From positions 13,975,285 to 14,039,284 of the forward strand of contig NC_092651.1 of the NCBI RefSeq assembly GCF_032118995.1: a stretch of DNA of 64,000 nt, written 5' to 3'. Below, piece after piece: positions 9,801 through 21,810 of the stretch. Source of the stretch: Asterias amurensis (Eukaryota > Echinodermata > Asteroidea > Forcipulatida > Asteriidae). Every line of letters begins with the position of its first letter. Position 1 is the stretch's first letter. A model generated the notes under the pieces. That model was not told where the DNA came from. It saw only the letters and a program-made list of their open reading frames with translations, and made no database searches. The translations under genes and the position numbers were made by a program.

Positions 9801-12575
9801 ACGTGAAGGGACATAATGTTTAGAGATATCATTTTGTTAAAGTAAATTATTTGCCCCTTTCTCCTGTGATTGTGTTGTAGGCCCTATAATAAAATAAACT
9901 GAACTGTTTTCCGCAATCGGCAAATCCTAAAGAAAGCCAATCGGTGCAAGGAACTGGGCAGGGAATACTTTAAAGGAATTGAAAATGTGTACACCAATAT
10001 TGATTTGTTGTTGCTATCGTGGAACGAAAGCTTGGATTTAAGAAAGGGCATTTTGAGCTCAATAAATGCACCCACCACCACAATGTATCTTTATTCTGTT
10101 CTGGAACTTCTGAGAATCTCAAGAATTCTTGAGATTATTTTAAGGGGAGGTCCCTACTTTGTTCATTAAAAACATTTGGTTTGTCCACCAGAACTATCCC
10201 TGTCACATTTTACTGTAAGACGTTTGTGGAGGGCTCACGGCAACTGATAACCCAGGCTTCACAGGGGTGCGTTTATGGGCTTGCGGTCTTTGGCTAAATT
10301 AGGTGCCGTATTGCAGACTTCTCATTTACATCAATAATGTATAATGATTTATAAAGCCACATTTTCCATTATAAAATATATTTATAAAATACAGCTAATG
10401 AAACAACAAATAATGCTCTCAACACGTACGCACACTTTTGTCTCACCCCAACATTTGAGGACTTCTCTTGTTCTGTTTTTGTTTGCACTTCATTTTTTTG
10501 TCTCTAAAGCCACCCCCCCCCCACTTTTTGGTTTGTTTATAGAACCGGTTTTTTTATACAAAGTGAATCTGAAAACTTTATCTCTGTCAAATTTGATCCG
10601 TTTTGTTATACTTTCAGTGTCATAGGGTAGCCCCACCCTCACCTATTCCCCATGGTATTTGCCAACAGCTACAAGTCCTAGTGAGACTGATGCTCTTGAT
10701 ACAATCATAGAGCTAGGTTCTATACTAGCTCTATAATGGGGGACCTTGAGACACCCTCGTATACAAAGGACGATCCACCCCCACAAAGTTCTCAAGACCC
10801 GAAACAAATTCCCTCGTGTTAAAAAAAAGAACATAATATGGGACGTGTGACCTTTGTCAAATATATATACCTGAATTGCATTCATCCTTGCTTGCTAGCT
10901 GCATTGAACTCGTATTCTGAAAGAAATATATAAAGCAAACTCAAAGATAGAAGATGTTCTTCAAGTATGTGGATGTCAGACCTCCTCTGTGCTACTACTT
11001 TGCGTAGGTAAACATTCCGGACAATGGGCAAACAGTCAGAGTGAAAGCAAAGAGCTAGCTCTATGGTGGAACATGGAGGTAGGATGGGTGGAAGTTAATG
11101 GAAAAGGAAGCCTGGTGGTGGTTGAAGGACGTTTCGCAAGGAAAGTAAACACTTCAAACAATGGGGAACAAAACGGCTACTTTGAGTTAAGAACTGGTTG
11201 CGTAACAACCATGTGTGCATTTTGCGTTTGGTTACCATGTTGCTATTTGTCAACTACATGCAATGGGTCTGCCATATAAGGCATTAAAGAAAGGCTAGTA
11301 GCCTGTGTTCAGAAACACAACGGTTACAATGGTTATCTTCATACTTCTGCCAAATTTATTTCCCAGCGAAATATTACCCGCATGTAGATTCTACCATCGA
11401 AATATGCTTAGCCAGTGTTGCTATTCTATAATTTGGGTGTCAGGACACTTCGTATATATGGACACTTCGTACCCTTTGCAAGGTACGAAGTGATTTTGGA
11501 CACCTCGTACATGGACACTTCGTACCTTCTACACAAGACACTTCGACCATTTTCTATCTCGTACTAATTCGGAAAGACTGTACTATAACAAATATGTTTT
11601 CAATCCAAAGGGAAAATAAATGAAGATAGTCTTTCAAAAAACAAAACAAAAAAACAAACTGTATCTGAAATGAAAAATCGATAGAGACTTCATTGCTATG
11701 ATAAGTGGCATTTGGATACGAAAGTTCTTTCCTTCTACTTTCTCCAATAACTTCAGATTTTGTGTATGAATTTTTCGGCAATTTTGTAAGGTAAAAGATA
11801 AGGGTACAGTGTGGGGGAAGATTGGACATAAACAGTTTTTTGATAATTAAAATTTACCATAGTTTGTCACATGTGCTCACTGATACTAAAGGTTGTTTAT
11901 ATTTTCACATTTTAATGAAATTTCAATGGTTTTTGACAATTTCCAGATACTAAAACTTGTAAGATTAGCCGTGTCCAAGGCTCTTTACGCAAGCACCGGC
12001 CCGCTCTGACTTCACGAAATGCATAGATACTATACCGCACGGCACACAACAGTACTTGATACCGCGGGGTCGAAGCATGGCTTTCGAGGTATCAACGAGG
12101 TTACAAAACGAGGCCGGATCAAGTACTGTTGTGTGCCGTTTTTTCGTGAAGTCAGAGCGGGCCGGTGCTTGCGTAAAGAGCCTTGGACAAGGCTAAGGTA
12201 AGATGGGATGCATGCATTGTATCAATGACGGGTCAGCGAATTATGAAATTTGCTTAATAAATATCTGTTTGGGTTAAATAGTTTCATAAACCAGATATGG
12301 ACGAAACTGTTATGCATAAGGATGGGTTTGCCAGAAATGATTTTGTTTAATGTATAACTTATTGATTAGCCAATGCCCCATCTTACCTCGTATCACATCT
12401 TCCCCCAGTGTACCCTTGGCACCGACTGAACTGCGGCACACCTTTGATGAGTATTGAAAGGCGAAAAAACAGTTTACTCTAAAAATCTAGACCACACGTA
12501 AGAAACATTAACCAAATGTATATTTTCGGTATGGAGATAAACATGTTGATTTACCTTGTCGGTGTTTCCGTCCAT
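6826..12575 (-). CDS. TMEM272-like four-pass membrane protein, paralogue A
   Basis: Six minus-strand exons: 12555-12575, 10871-10916, 9579-9680, 8612-8668, 7817-8044 and 6826-7031. They give a continuous 219-residue protein beginning MDGNTDK. After the first intron (phase 0) every intron is phase 1. The N-terminal ~57 residues are polar and probably cytosolic. Membrane segments fall in exon 4 (around 58-76), early exon 5 (FIPIYMIVQGSLCTLQ), the end of exon 5 (SLLGLVIFAFFIAG) and exon 6 (YWFTFGTIVSVYGLVALGIV). The CPVEPFIPIY and GNVWVFRV signatures are what I recall for the TMEM272 family, whose function is unknown. Six consecutive cysteines (199-204) follow the last membrane segment, a likely palmitoylation or metal-binding site by inference. 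It is the most 3' member of a three-gene tandem array and is closest to paralogue B. Confidence 0.8.
7143..7543. repeat. MITE family 1 variant plus a truncated family 2 tip
   Basis: Near-copy of 5738-6118, including the same central palindrome, followed by the first ~30 bp of family 2 before ending abruptly. It lies in the last intron of TMEM272-like A. Confidence 0.75.
8743..8975. repeat. Small imperfect inverted repeat
   Basis: TTCGCTCGGCCCCAGCG (about 8750) is inverted as GCGCTGGGGACGAGCGAA (about 8953), with CCGCTGGGATGGG and CCCATCCCAGCG between. Intronic in TMEM272-like A. Possibly a decayed foldback element. Confidence 0.45.
11440..11545. repeat. Short repeat cluster of GGACACTTCGTA
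   Basis: Four or five near-copies of GGACACTTCGTA plus one inverted GTACGAAGTG in about 100 bp, in the first intron of TMEM272-like A. Confidence 0.65.
11965..12195. repeat. Long-arm foldback element
   Basis: Arms of about 75-90 bp are near-perfect inverses: GTCCAAGGCTCTTTACGCAA at the left, TTGCGTAAAGAGCCTTGGAC at the right, with GGCACACAACAGTACTTGAT and its inverse inside. No coding capacity, so a non-autonomous DNA element. Confidence 0.75.
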
Positions 12576-12822
12576 GTTGATTGTTTTGCTGTGGCTGTGT
12601 GATGGCTGGATTGGGTTGTTGTTCTTAAGTGAGCAGCAGAATGTGAAATGACGACAACGCGAATACAACGGTCACTAATGCCGTATGTTGACTGACATGC
12701 GCTTTATAATAAAGGGACAAGGATCAGTGAGGCATGACCACTCTACAACGATTGACAGCCTACTGTCACAGGGATTTGTGAAACGAAACACTTAACTACG
12801 AAGTGGAATTTTCCATAGGATG

Positions 12823-12915
12823 ACGAGTTATCTCGAGTTAGGACCAGCATAGGACTATCCATGCAATTGTATTTCTTCTAGGACTAGTCCCAACTCTTTG
12901 TGAAATCGACCCCTG
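12823..12915. repeat. GTTAGGACTAG-type foldback repeat
   Basis: Shares AGTTAGGACCAG, AGGACTAGTCC and CTCTTTGTGAAATCGACCCC with the copy at 57617-57808. It is flanked on each side by a TGGAATTTTYCAT block, and B has that block only once, so it looks inserted after the A/B duplication. Confidence 0.6.
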
Positions 12916-13648
12916 ATGGAATTTTTCATAAGGTGATGACTCCGTCGTTTTCATTGAATTTGAAGCACAAAGGTGTTTGTGCTGCAACATTAATCTTTTG
13001 TGGATGTTATTCATCAGCAGCAGTTCACGGTATTATGTCTTTTTCTTTGAATTGGGAAAAAATCAATGATGCGATATATCAACCGATGCCCTAATTATCT
13101 TCATTTGTTTATAAAAATTATTAAGTATACAAACATAAATTGAAACTTGATGGACATTGAAATGTTCACACCACACACCGATGTTCAATGACTTCAACTG
13201 GTCCCTTTTGTTTTGAGTTTTTCCTCTTTTCAAGGTAAACGAGAAAGAATGGTTTCCCGGTGAAGCCATACGTGGAAGAAATATATGCAGTGACTACAAG
13301 TGTTCTGTGAGACTCTGTGTATGACTCTTTAGCCAGCAGGTGTCTTAATTTTATTCACGATTTTTTTTATGACATTTTAAAAATTACCATGGTAATTTGC
13401 ACACACACAAACATTTAATAAAAAGTGTGAATAATTATTGGCTTTTCATTCTGATATTATTTATTTTTAATAAAAATAATTACCCAAAATATTTATAATA
13501 AAGCGTAAAAATAAAAAGTCATAATTGAATCACCAATACGAGGGTTAAAAAAAATCTCAAAAAATCTCAGAGCCTTTAAGCCTACTGTATTTTTTTTCCA
13601 GAATACTCAGCAGAATGTTCAGTCACATGATTAAATCATCGTGAATTG

Positions 13649-14038
13649 TTAAAGGAACACGTTGCCCATGGATCGGACGAGTTGGTCAAAACAAAAGCGT
13701 TTGTAACCGTCTTTTATAAAAAGCATATGGTTGGAAAGATGTTTTAAAAGTAGAATACAATGATCCACACAAGTTTGCCTCGAAATTGCGTGGTTTTCCT
13801 TCTACTGTGCGAACTAACATGGTCGGCCATTTATGGGAGTCAAAATTTTGACCCCCATAAATGGCCGACGTGTTAGTCGACGAGGTAAAAGGAAAACCAC
13901 GCAATTTCGAGGCATGTTTGTGTGGATCATTGTATTCTACTTTTACAACATCTTTCTACTCATATGCATTTTATAAAAACGGTTACAAACGCTTTTCAAA
14001 GACCAACTCGACCGATCCAAGGCAACGTGTTCCTTTAA
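13649..14038. repeat. TTAA-flanked MITE, family 2 (best copy)
   Basis: Tips TTAAAGGAACACGTTGCC and GGCAACGTGTTCCTTTAA are exact inverses bounded by TTAA. The centre is the palindrome GGCCATTTATGGG/CCCATAAATGGCC. No coding capacity. Confidence 0.85.
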
Positions 14039-14549
14039 TTGAAATAGTGTTTGATGAAACTTTTTCGGTTTTTTTATATGGCCTCAACATTATGACATAT
14101 TTTTGTACCTTGTAGAAATGCCTAAAATACCAAACTTTTTGCATTTGCAAGTGCAAATAACCAGTGGAGCCTTACGTGTTTTTTAGTTTTGGTCAAGGGA
14201 GAGGAGACTCTTTGCTTGGCAGATAAAACCAAAATTTTTGTATCTAGGGACTGTTTACATCGCGCACAGAGAGGTAAAAGATTTGCCACGATTTTAGGGA
14301 CACCTTGAAAACAGGACCTCCTACTGACGATATAATGATAAAAAACACAGCTGTCTACTGAGTTTTAGTCTGAAAGCTTACTCATCATGGATCATATAGG
14401 CCTACTAAAACCATGTGTGAAATAATTTTCTTCTGAATAAGAGGAAATTCGAGAAATCAAGAAAACTGTAGGCCCTATATCTGTTAACCCCCCCCCCCCC
14501 CAGCTGTCGGCTGTTACAACCCAAATATGGTGGCCCTGAGGGACATTGA

Positions 14550-14710
14550 ACAGATATATTTACGTGAATGGATTTTTCCAAAACCGCAAATATTCACGTA
14601 ATATTTGCGATTTGTGACCAAACGCAAATGTTTACGTAAATATTCACGATATGTGCCAAAATCGCAAATATTCACGTAAAAATTCACGATTCGCGATTTG
14701 TGCCCGAATT
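14550..14710. repeat. Short array of CGCAAATATTCACGTAA units
   Basis: CGCAAATATTCACGTAA occurs twice, with variants such as CGCAAATGTTTACGTAA between, alternating with CGATTTGTG blocks and spaced about 40-70 bp. Confidence 0.55.
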
Positions 14711-15482
14711 TTGTTATTTTAAGAGCACCATTTATAGTTTTCATCTTAAAAATAAAAACAACTGCTCTTGAAAATAAAACTAAAAACTAAAACTACTCTC
14801 CAAAATAAAGCACCGATTGCACTTGCGGACTTTTGTGCGAATAATAACAATACCATTATATTAAATACTTTGTTAGGAGTACTGTAATAATAGGGTACAA
14901 CGAGAGGTTATTGGAGTACGAAGATATACACCCTCAACATGCTCACATTTTATTCCACTAACACATTTCCACAAATTACAAAACAACATTGTTATGCATA
15001 AAGACAGAATAAGAATAAACTATCGGGAGAGCGCGTGGAGGTAAGGCCCCCAACATAAGTCAGCTAGCTGTAACGATTTGCCTTTACATATCAAAATACA
15101 TAAACAAAGGTAAGTTCTTAGGACAACAACATACGGACAGACGGACAATGACAAAATAAAATGTCAAATTACGCAAAAACTTAAAAGAAAAGTATAGAAA
15201 CTAATGTTACCATAACAGGAAATAATGACCTTTTTATAAAATGTTTTAATCCTAACCACACCGAAGATGAAGCTCTGATAGACAACCGAATTCCAAATAG
15301 TGGTACCCGGGAATTGACACGGTTTAAATGATTAATTGCGCACAATTTACTGTATTTCAATCGGATTGAATACCAATATCATTAATCGCAGCTAAGTGCA
15401 AGACCTCTTTTTAAAACTTTGTTAAATTCCCCGGCTTACTACAGACTGCATGCAGAACAAAATGATGCTCAACGCCTAGATG

Positions 15483-15492
15483 TTTATTTATT
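15483..15492 (-). promoter_or_regulatory. Candidate polyadenylation signal of paralogue B
   Basis: Two overlapping AATAAA hexamers read on the minus strand, 56-65 bp beyond the stop codon of paralogue B. Position and sequence fit; use is not shown. Confidence 0.5.
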
Positions 15493-15547
15493 CACAGTGC
15501 TCTGTTGTATAGTGTCACTCGGAAGTGGTAGTCTTGGCTCAAGTCGT

Positions 15548-18500
15548 TTAACTCTTATCTTGAGAGTTTTCAGTCGCATTCCTTGTAGCGTAAGCAGCCG
15601 CACAGCAGCAACAGCAGCAACACATGAAGATACCGAGTGCTAGTAGACCATACACTGCTACGATCGAGGCGAATGCAAACCAATATATAGTGGGTTGGCA
15701 GTAATTCGCGGCTGTTGGGTCGTCGAAATTCGGAGTATACACACGAAACACCCATACATTGCCTTGAGAAAGAAACAAAGAAAGTAAGAACAATTCATAT
15801 TAATCAGTTCAAAGCCCGTCACCCGGGTTCATGCACAAAACGACGGATCTATGAGGACCAGAACTTAAGCCCAAAGACTCAAATATCATACCAAAGTGAT
15901 CTACTGGTACCACTCTCAGAATTTAGCTCGTTTTGAACGAAAAACAGCTCTGTGTATAAGTTAAAAATCGCTGACGACAAAAGTCGAGTTATCAATCGCT
16001 AACCGCGAATCGCGCGCTCATGACATATTTGACAAGAGGCCCATTTTATATATAGTGCTATTACTTAAGTCCACCCCGATCTAGTGCTTTTGGACCAAGA
16101 AATCAAATCAACAATGATTGAACTTACCAGCAATAAAGAAAGCGAAGGTGAACAACCCAATCAAAGAGTTGATGGCATCAACCACCTTTTCAACTGTGGT
16201 GGCTTCATCCAATGGTCCCCTCTTCTCACAGTGCCTCTTCATTCGCAAGGTATAGTCAATGATGATTTTGAGTACGGAGACACTTCCAGCCACAACCATG
16301 TAGATAGGGATGAAAGGCTCGACGGGGCATTCGTCCAATCGAACAGCGCCTATAGGTGCCAAACAAATTCAAAATGGTCACGTTGAAGAGAATAAACGGT
16401 ATCTGCACGGCATACTTCGTGCTTACCTAGTGTGTGCTTTAACGGACACCGTATGATAACTTACGCAGATATTGTTAGCAGATCCATGAAATTGGACCAA
16501 GTTGGATAAATTGCATTGCAAATCAAGAGTTAAATTGCAAATCAAGGCCTACAGTATAAAATTTAAAGTTTGCGTCCGAACACATTGTTGCAGAACAAAA
16601 CGGTGTCAAAATAGTCCAGTAATGATTTTATGGCCAAAATTATGCAACAAAATCCGTGTCAGTACGGAAGCGTATTGCCGCCACCTGGATTTTTCTTCTT
16701 CTTCTCATTTATCGTGTACGTACACGATAACTTATTATGCATGTACACGTAAATCCAAGCTTATCGTGTACGTACATGATTAAAATATATTGGCACCTTG
16801 ATACTTTGAATATTTAATACATTGTTGCGGAGGATTTCCTGGTTCCAAGAGACATTTGCATGTAAATTTGGTGTGAAATCATCAATTCTACAACTATCAG
16901 GGCGTGTGCACACATAGTGAAAGAAGAGGCGAATATGGAAATTTTTGATTTATGCAAACTATGCATATTTTCCGTAATTCCTTTTTTCTTACTTTACTTT
17001 GGAGGGTTTTCAGTGACATTAACATGATAAGTTGTTGTGTACGTACACGATAACTTTGGATTTATCGTGTACATACATGATACGTTTTTGGATAGTTTAT
17101 CGTGTACATACACGATTATCGTGCACATACATGATAAGTTATAGTTGTTTGGATTCATTGTGTACGTACACAATAATTTATCGTGTACGTACACGATACG
17201 AGAGGGACAAAATATTCATGTGGCGGCAATACGCTCCCGTTTAAAGCAACACTAATAGCTGTGATGCAAGTTTCAGCACAAGCCATTTTACTCTATTTGT
17301 TAATGTAAACTGATAATAAAAGTGCACACTAATCTGCTTATCAATTGTAATTGTATTGTTACTCTGGTTTGTATTGACCGTTTTAATTACATATTGTTTT
17401 GTTTAATTATTAGTGGCTCAATCCTTTATTTAACTTCGATGTGTACAAATGGGTTTATAATACAAGATAGTGTAGTTTTGCTTTTGAATGGGCAATTCCA
17501 TCTATCTTTTTATCTAACATTGTGCCCATATACAATACCACAACAACACATTGAACGACCCTTGTAAACATTTTGACTCACAAACAGCGGAGCATGCACG
17601 TACAAATGAGCTGCGTGTCGTGGAATGGGCTATCGGATTTTTTTTTTTTAAGAGAAGAAATTTGCCGCATTTCAAATCAATGAAAAATAATCAAGTCCGA
17701 TTCAACTGCTCTGTGCCTGCACCCATGTAGTGATCATGCATTGCATTGTTTAATACTTACCATTGATGAGCATGGCTAGTGGTAGAGCCAACATAGATGG
17801 CAGTAAGTATAAAATCCAACCTGTATGAGCGAGAATAGAACGAAATCATTGAGACGTAAAATGAACTGACGGACTAGTCATATCAAGTTTCGTTTTTGCT
17901 AGTCACTCACATTGTTAAGGCCAAACTTGTGGAGAGCGAAGGGTAACAGCAGAACGTACATAAGTACCCCCCTTCATTGATTTAAAATTATTTGTTCATG
18001 GTGTTGTTTTAAAAGTGCAAATGCGAGATCCGGAGACTTTCACGGATAACGCTTAAGCCTGCGAACGCGATACGAATTTTGACGTCACAAAACTTGCAAA
18101 TAATTCGTCACAGCTGATCTTTGTTCAATCCTGCGAAACATTCGCTACGAAAACAGCCATATGTGACGTCACACGTATCACATTCGCAGGAAGTGTGAAC
18201 CGGGCTTTAGATAGTCTTTATGGATGATATAGAATGGTGTTCTTACGTGAGCCACCCACTATTTTGGCAGCTTTGGCGGCGTATTTCGCGTTGTTGTCAG
18301 ACTCTGTCTTTGCATCTTGAACTTGCTGGAACATAGGCACATTTGTGGAGCCTGTAGAAATAAAAATGAAGTTGATAACCCTTATTAAGTTACAGTTTAT
18401 AGACCAAAATCACTAGGGTATACATTTTGTTTCAGCAGAAACATATTCCTTCCATAGGAAGAAGATGAAAATAACATGTACATGTTTAAAGATATCTTCT

Positions 18501-21500
18501 TCTTCTTCTTCTTGTCTTTTTTAAAATTTATTTTAAATATATTTTCGCAGTCTTTCATGGTGGTCTGTTTCTGTTCCCTATCTTATTTTACTTAATCTTC
18601 AATGTATGCTTTAATTTTCTTTCCTAAGAAGATTCTATTTTACTATTTTTATTGTTAACTTTGTACATATCAGATTGTTTTTATATAGGCTATATGAATA
18701 TGTCTAATTGTATATTTTGTATCCTTTCCTGTAATTGGCGGCTCGTCCGCTGTTGGTTTGGTCAATAAATATAAATAATGTGTAAGCAGTTGCGCCTCTC
18801 TCACTTTTGTTCTGTTTTTGGCCATCGTTATTAATGAACACAACTAAAAATTCCCAAACCCCACAATGCTTAAAACATCAAGGATGCTGAGAAAGTTGCG
18901 TGCTTGATACAAAATACAATGTAGGGACCTTTAGACACTCTGTAAACGTACAAAAATGATCGAGCCACCCCGAAAAGTTATCACTTAAAGATCCCGGACA
19001 CTATTGGTAAATGTCAAAGACCAGTCTTCTCACTTTATATGCATAAAACAACAAACCTGTGAAAATTTGAGCTCAATATTGGTCATCGAAGTTGCGAGAT
19101 AATAATGAAAGAAAAAACACCCTTGTCACGCGAAGTTGTGTCCTTTCATGCTTGATTTCGGACCTCAATTAATTCTTAATCTGAGGTCTCGAAATCAAGT
19201 TCGAGGAAAATTACTTCTTTCTCGAAAACTACGTCACTTCAGAGGGAGGGATTGTGTCCACTGCCTTTAACAGAACAAATTCCTGTTACCATGCCGAAAA
19301 AAATACCATTAATTGGTTGAAAGTTAGTATATTCCCTATATAGAAAGCCATCCGACCAAAACAAAATCACATTTAAAACTATACTAAATAAAAGGTGTAA
19401 AATGATGAAGTTTAATGAAGTACCTTTTGGCACTGGAAAGGTATGCAAAGTATAACTGTGTCCTATGGGACATGTGACTTAAGTCGGAGGTATATACCTG
19501 ATTTGGATCCCGTCGCGCTCGTTAGGTGCGTAGAGCTCGTAGCAGTCATTTTAATCTGAAAGGAATGTACAAATAAAGCAAACTCAACAGTTAAATAAGA
19601 CGCTTTAAGTGCTGTATATACAGTGAAGGTTAGAGCTCCTACTTTGCATAAATAAACTTTCCATACAAACAGGCATATCGAAAGTTAATGGAAGAAACCT
19701 GGTAAGTGGGGTTTGAAGAACGTTTCGCAGGAAAGTAAACATTTCAAACAATTAAGTATATGGCTGAGTTTGAACAGGTTGCGTCACAACAACGGGGCGT
19801 GCATTTGGGGCTCGGGTAATACTATGTTGCAGCGTGTGCTATTTTTAACAACAAAGAAAGGATGCTTGTTGTATTTTCCAACCAGATTTTGTTAAAGTGA
19901 AGTTGCGTAGATAGTTTTATGGGTGTGTGTGTATGTGGACACTTGTTCATCACAAATTTGAATATGAGAAGCGTTACCGCGGTAACGCTCCTTCAGAGTT
20001 TGCATTATATAGGGATTATTATTCCTGCACTGACATGTCCCTCTGGAGTTTCTGCAATTTTGTAAAAAATCGCGACCTTTTAAAATTAAATTTGTACCAA
20101 GTTAATTATATTGCATTCTCTAAAGATTTATACAAGGTACAAAACCATCGAACGGTTCCAAAAACCAAAGGTATACAATATGCATGTGTCTATCTTGGCC
20201 AACCTTTTTAACTAATGCGCATCATACGATGGATGTGGTTCCACAAAATGGAGAAAATGGCTATAGTTTAAAACGCGTTCACTCGGAAGTCAGGATCGAT
20301 TTGACTGCGGACAGAGTTTAAAAATGCACATTAAAAGGGATTGGTATTAAATTTATCAGAACTTCATTATAAACAAATAACTTCTCTTTGATTACGAGGG
20401 CATAAGCCTTGAATTTGTTATCAGTTATCAGCGAAGTGTTACGTAACATAAGTGTGCGCTGCGGATGAGCACCAGCCTGCTTTTAACCTCAATGCTGAAG
20501 TTGGAAGAGCAATGGAAGGTGGAATTTTCCGTGTTTGATGAAACGCCTACGCTGTTAATTTTCCTCGTTTGATGAAACGCCTACGCTGTTAACAGCATGT
20601 TACCATGGGGGCTAGTTTTGTTTGGAGGCGAAGTGTTACGTAACATAAGTGTGCGCTGCGGATGAGCACCAGCCTGCTTTCAACCTCAATGCTAAGCTTT
20701 CAGCAAACACTTCACATCTACACCCTCTGGATTGTATATACAAGGGCACGGGGTCCTCTAGTCCTCTCAAAAAAGCTTATTTAAAATTCACAGGTTTACA
20801 GTTAAAAAAATGCATTTTATGAATTTTGTGAATGGACTTTTGTCAGTTAAAAATCACCATTATGTTTTTAATGTCCTCAAATGTTTATGCTGCCAATGCA
20901 TCTCACAAAAGGGTCTGCCACAGTTTGAACATGGTTTGATGGTTTGATAATTAATCTTGCTATTAACGATAATAAAAACTAAAGTGGTACAGCAGCTTTG
21001 GATATAGTAAAATGCACTTTTGATAAACATTTCACTTTGAACCACTGGGGGGAAAAGATATAACTTTTTTATCACCAACAAATTTAATAAAAGAAGCGTT
21101 ACCATAGTAACGCTTATCAAATCGTCCATTCCTACAAGCAGGTTATTCTTCCTACAATAAATATATATCTTGTGCATGTAAATCATGCTATATTGCTAAC
21201 TTGGACACATGGAAAAACTTAGAAACGACAATGTAGATGCAATTTATGTTGTTTTTACGCGTTTTAGTTATAACCATAAGACGTAAATCTTAGATCCCCT
21301 TAATCAGCAAAATTGAACGGGCGTTCTTTGAGTACAGTTTTTGTTGTATTGTGGCTTCATGGGACCATGTGACACAATGTTGCCTTTGGTTATAAACCCT
21401 CCTCCGGTTATAGGCTACTAGAGCGAGAGACTCAATTGCTAGGCCTATACCATGGTTCTACCTCCATGCCTAAATACCACACTTCTTCCCTTCTACTTTC

Positions 21501-21810
21501 TCCAATTAGTGTCGGCGATATTGTAAGATAAACGATCACGCAAAAATACGGCACACCTTGGTGAAACATGTATAGTATCACTTTAACAACAATAGTTATT
21601 TGTAAGGCGCAGAAACTTATCCCCAAGGTGCTCAACATGCACGTGAGGGCAAACAAGAACAAACTTTAAATCCAATGTAGTGCAAACTACCTCGCAAGGC
21701 AAGGCATCAGTTTTATGAGGTCTTGGTTATTAATCTTGCAATAAAATCACATACTTTTTTTCGGAATGAGGACAAACATTTTGATTTACCTGCTCTGTGT
21801 TTCCGTCCAT
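15548..21810 (-). CDS. TMEM272-like four-pass membrane protein, paralogue B
   Basis: Six minus-strand exons: 21790-21810, 19498-19555, 18247-18351, 17761-17820, 16128-16349 and 15548-15762. They translate as a continuous 226-residue protein starting MDGNTEQ. Intron phases are identical to those of A (0,1,1,1,1), and the proteins align throughout: DECPVEPFIPIYM, RMKRHCEKRG, TTVEKVVDAINSL and NVWVFRVYTPN. Four membrane segments are placed as in A. Seven consecutive cysteines (203-209) follow the last one, then a short tail ending NSQDKS. A minus-strand AATAAA pair at 15483-15492, about 60 bp past the stop, is a plausible polyadenylation signal. Introns contain a palindrome-rich element (16664-17240), a TTAA-flanked MITE (18985-19270) and a 195-bp-spaced direct repeat (20.4-20.7 kb). 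Function unknown; family assignment is from signature motifs only. Confidence 0.8.
16664..17240. repeat. TIR element packed with a GTACGTAC-centred palindrome
   Basis: About 24-bp terminal inverted repeats: AGCGTATTGCCGCCAC at the left, GTGGCGGCAATACGCT at the right. Inside lie about eight perfect or near-perfect copies of TATCGTGTACGTACACGATA or its half, clustered at 16709-16780 and 17030-17200, separated by ~250 bp of plain AT-rich sequence. It lies in an intron of TMEM272-like B. I do not recognise the family. Confidence 0.75.
18050..18215. repeat. Small inverted element with TGACGTCA cores
   Basis: GCCTGCGAACGCGATACG at the left and CGTATCACATTCGCAGG at the right are imperfect inverses, with TGACGTCA on each side of the centre. 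Ends near GAACCGGGCTTTA. Intronic in TMEM272-like B. Confidence 0.55.
18480..18780 (+). repeat. Possible retroelement 3' tail
   Basis: A (CTT)n tract, then T-rich DNA and GGCGGCTCGTCCGCTG followed by AATAAATATAAATAATG, a style common at non-LTR retroelement 3' ends. No coding sequence remains, so the call is weak. Confidence 0.3.
18985..19270. repeat. TTAA-flanked MITE, family 1
   Basis: Tips TTAAAGATCCCGGACACT and GTGTCCACTGCCTTTAA, with the internal CTTGATTTCGGACCTC inverted pair. Intron 2 of TMEM272-like B. Confidence 0.75.
20432..20700 (+). repeat. Direct duplication, ~70 bp units 195 bp apart
   Basis: GCGAAGTGTTACGTAACATA and the next ~50 bp occur at 20432 and 20627, nearly identical. 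Between them CGTTTGATGAAACGCCTACG is itself repeated in tandem. Intron 1 of TMEM272-like B. Confidence 0.7.

Larger units (their letters stand above)
12576..15547. other. Intergenic DNA between TMEM272-like A and B
   Basis: No gene supported. The first ~430 bp are the 5' flank of A and resemble the 5' flank of B. Then: foldback repeat (12823-12915), AT-rich DNA (13370-13520), MITE family 2 (13649-14038), a short tandem array (14550-14710), plain AT-rich sequence, then the 3' flank of B. Confidence 0.6.

Noticed and set aside
20432-20700. Direct repeats that could be read as a short pair of terminal repeats
   Set aside because: Units are ~70 bp, only ~195 bp apart, with no coding sequence, primer site or target duplication; a local tandem duplication explains them.
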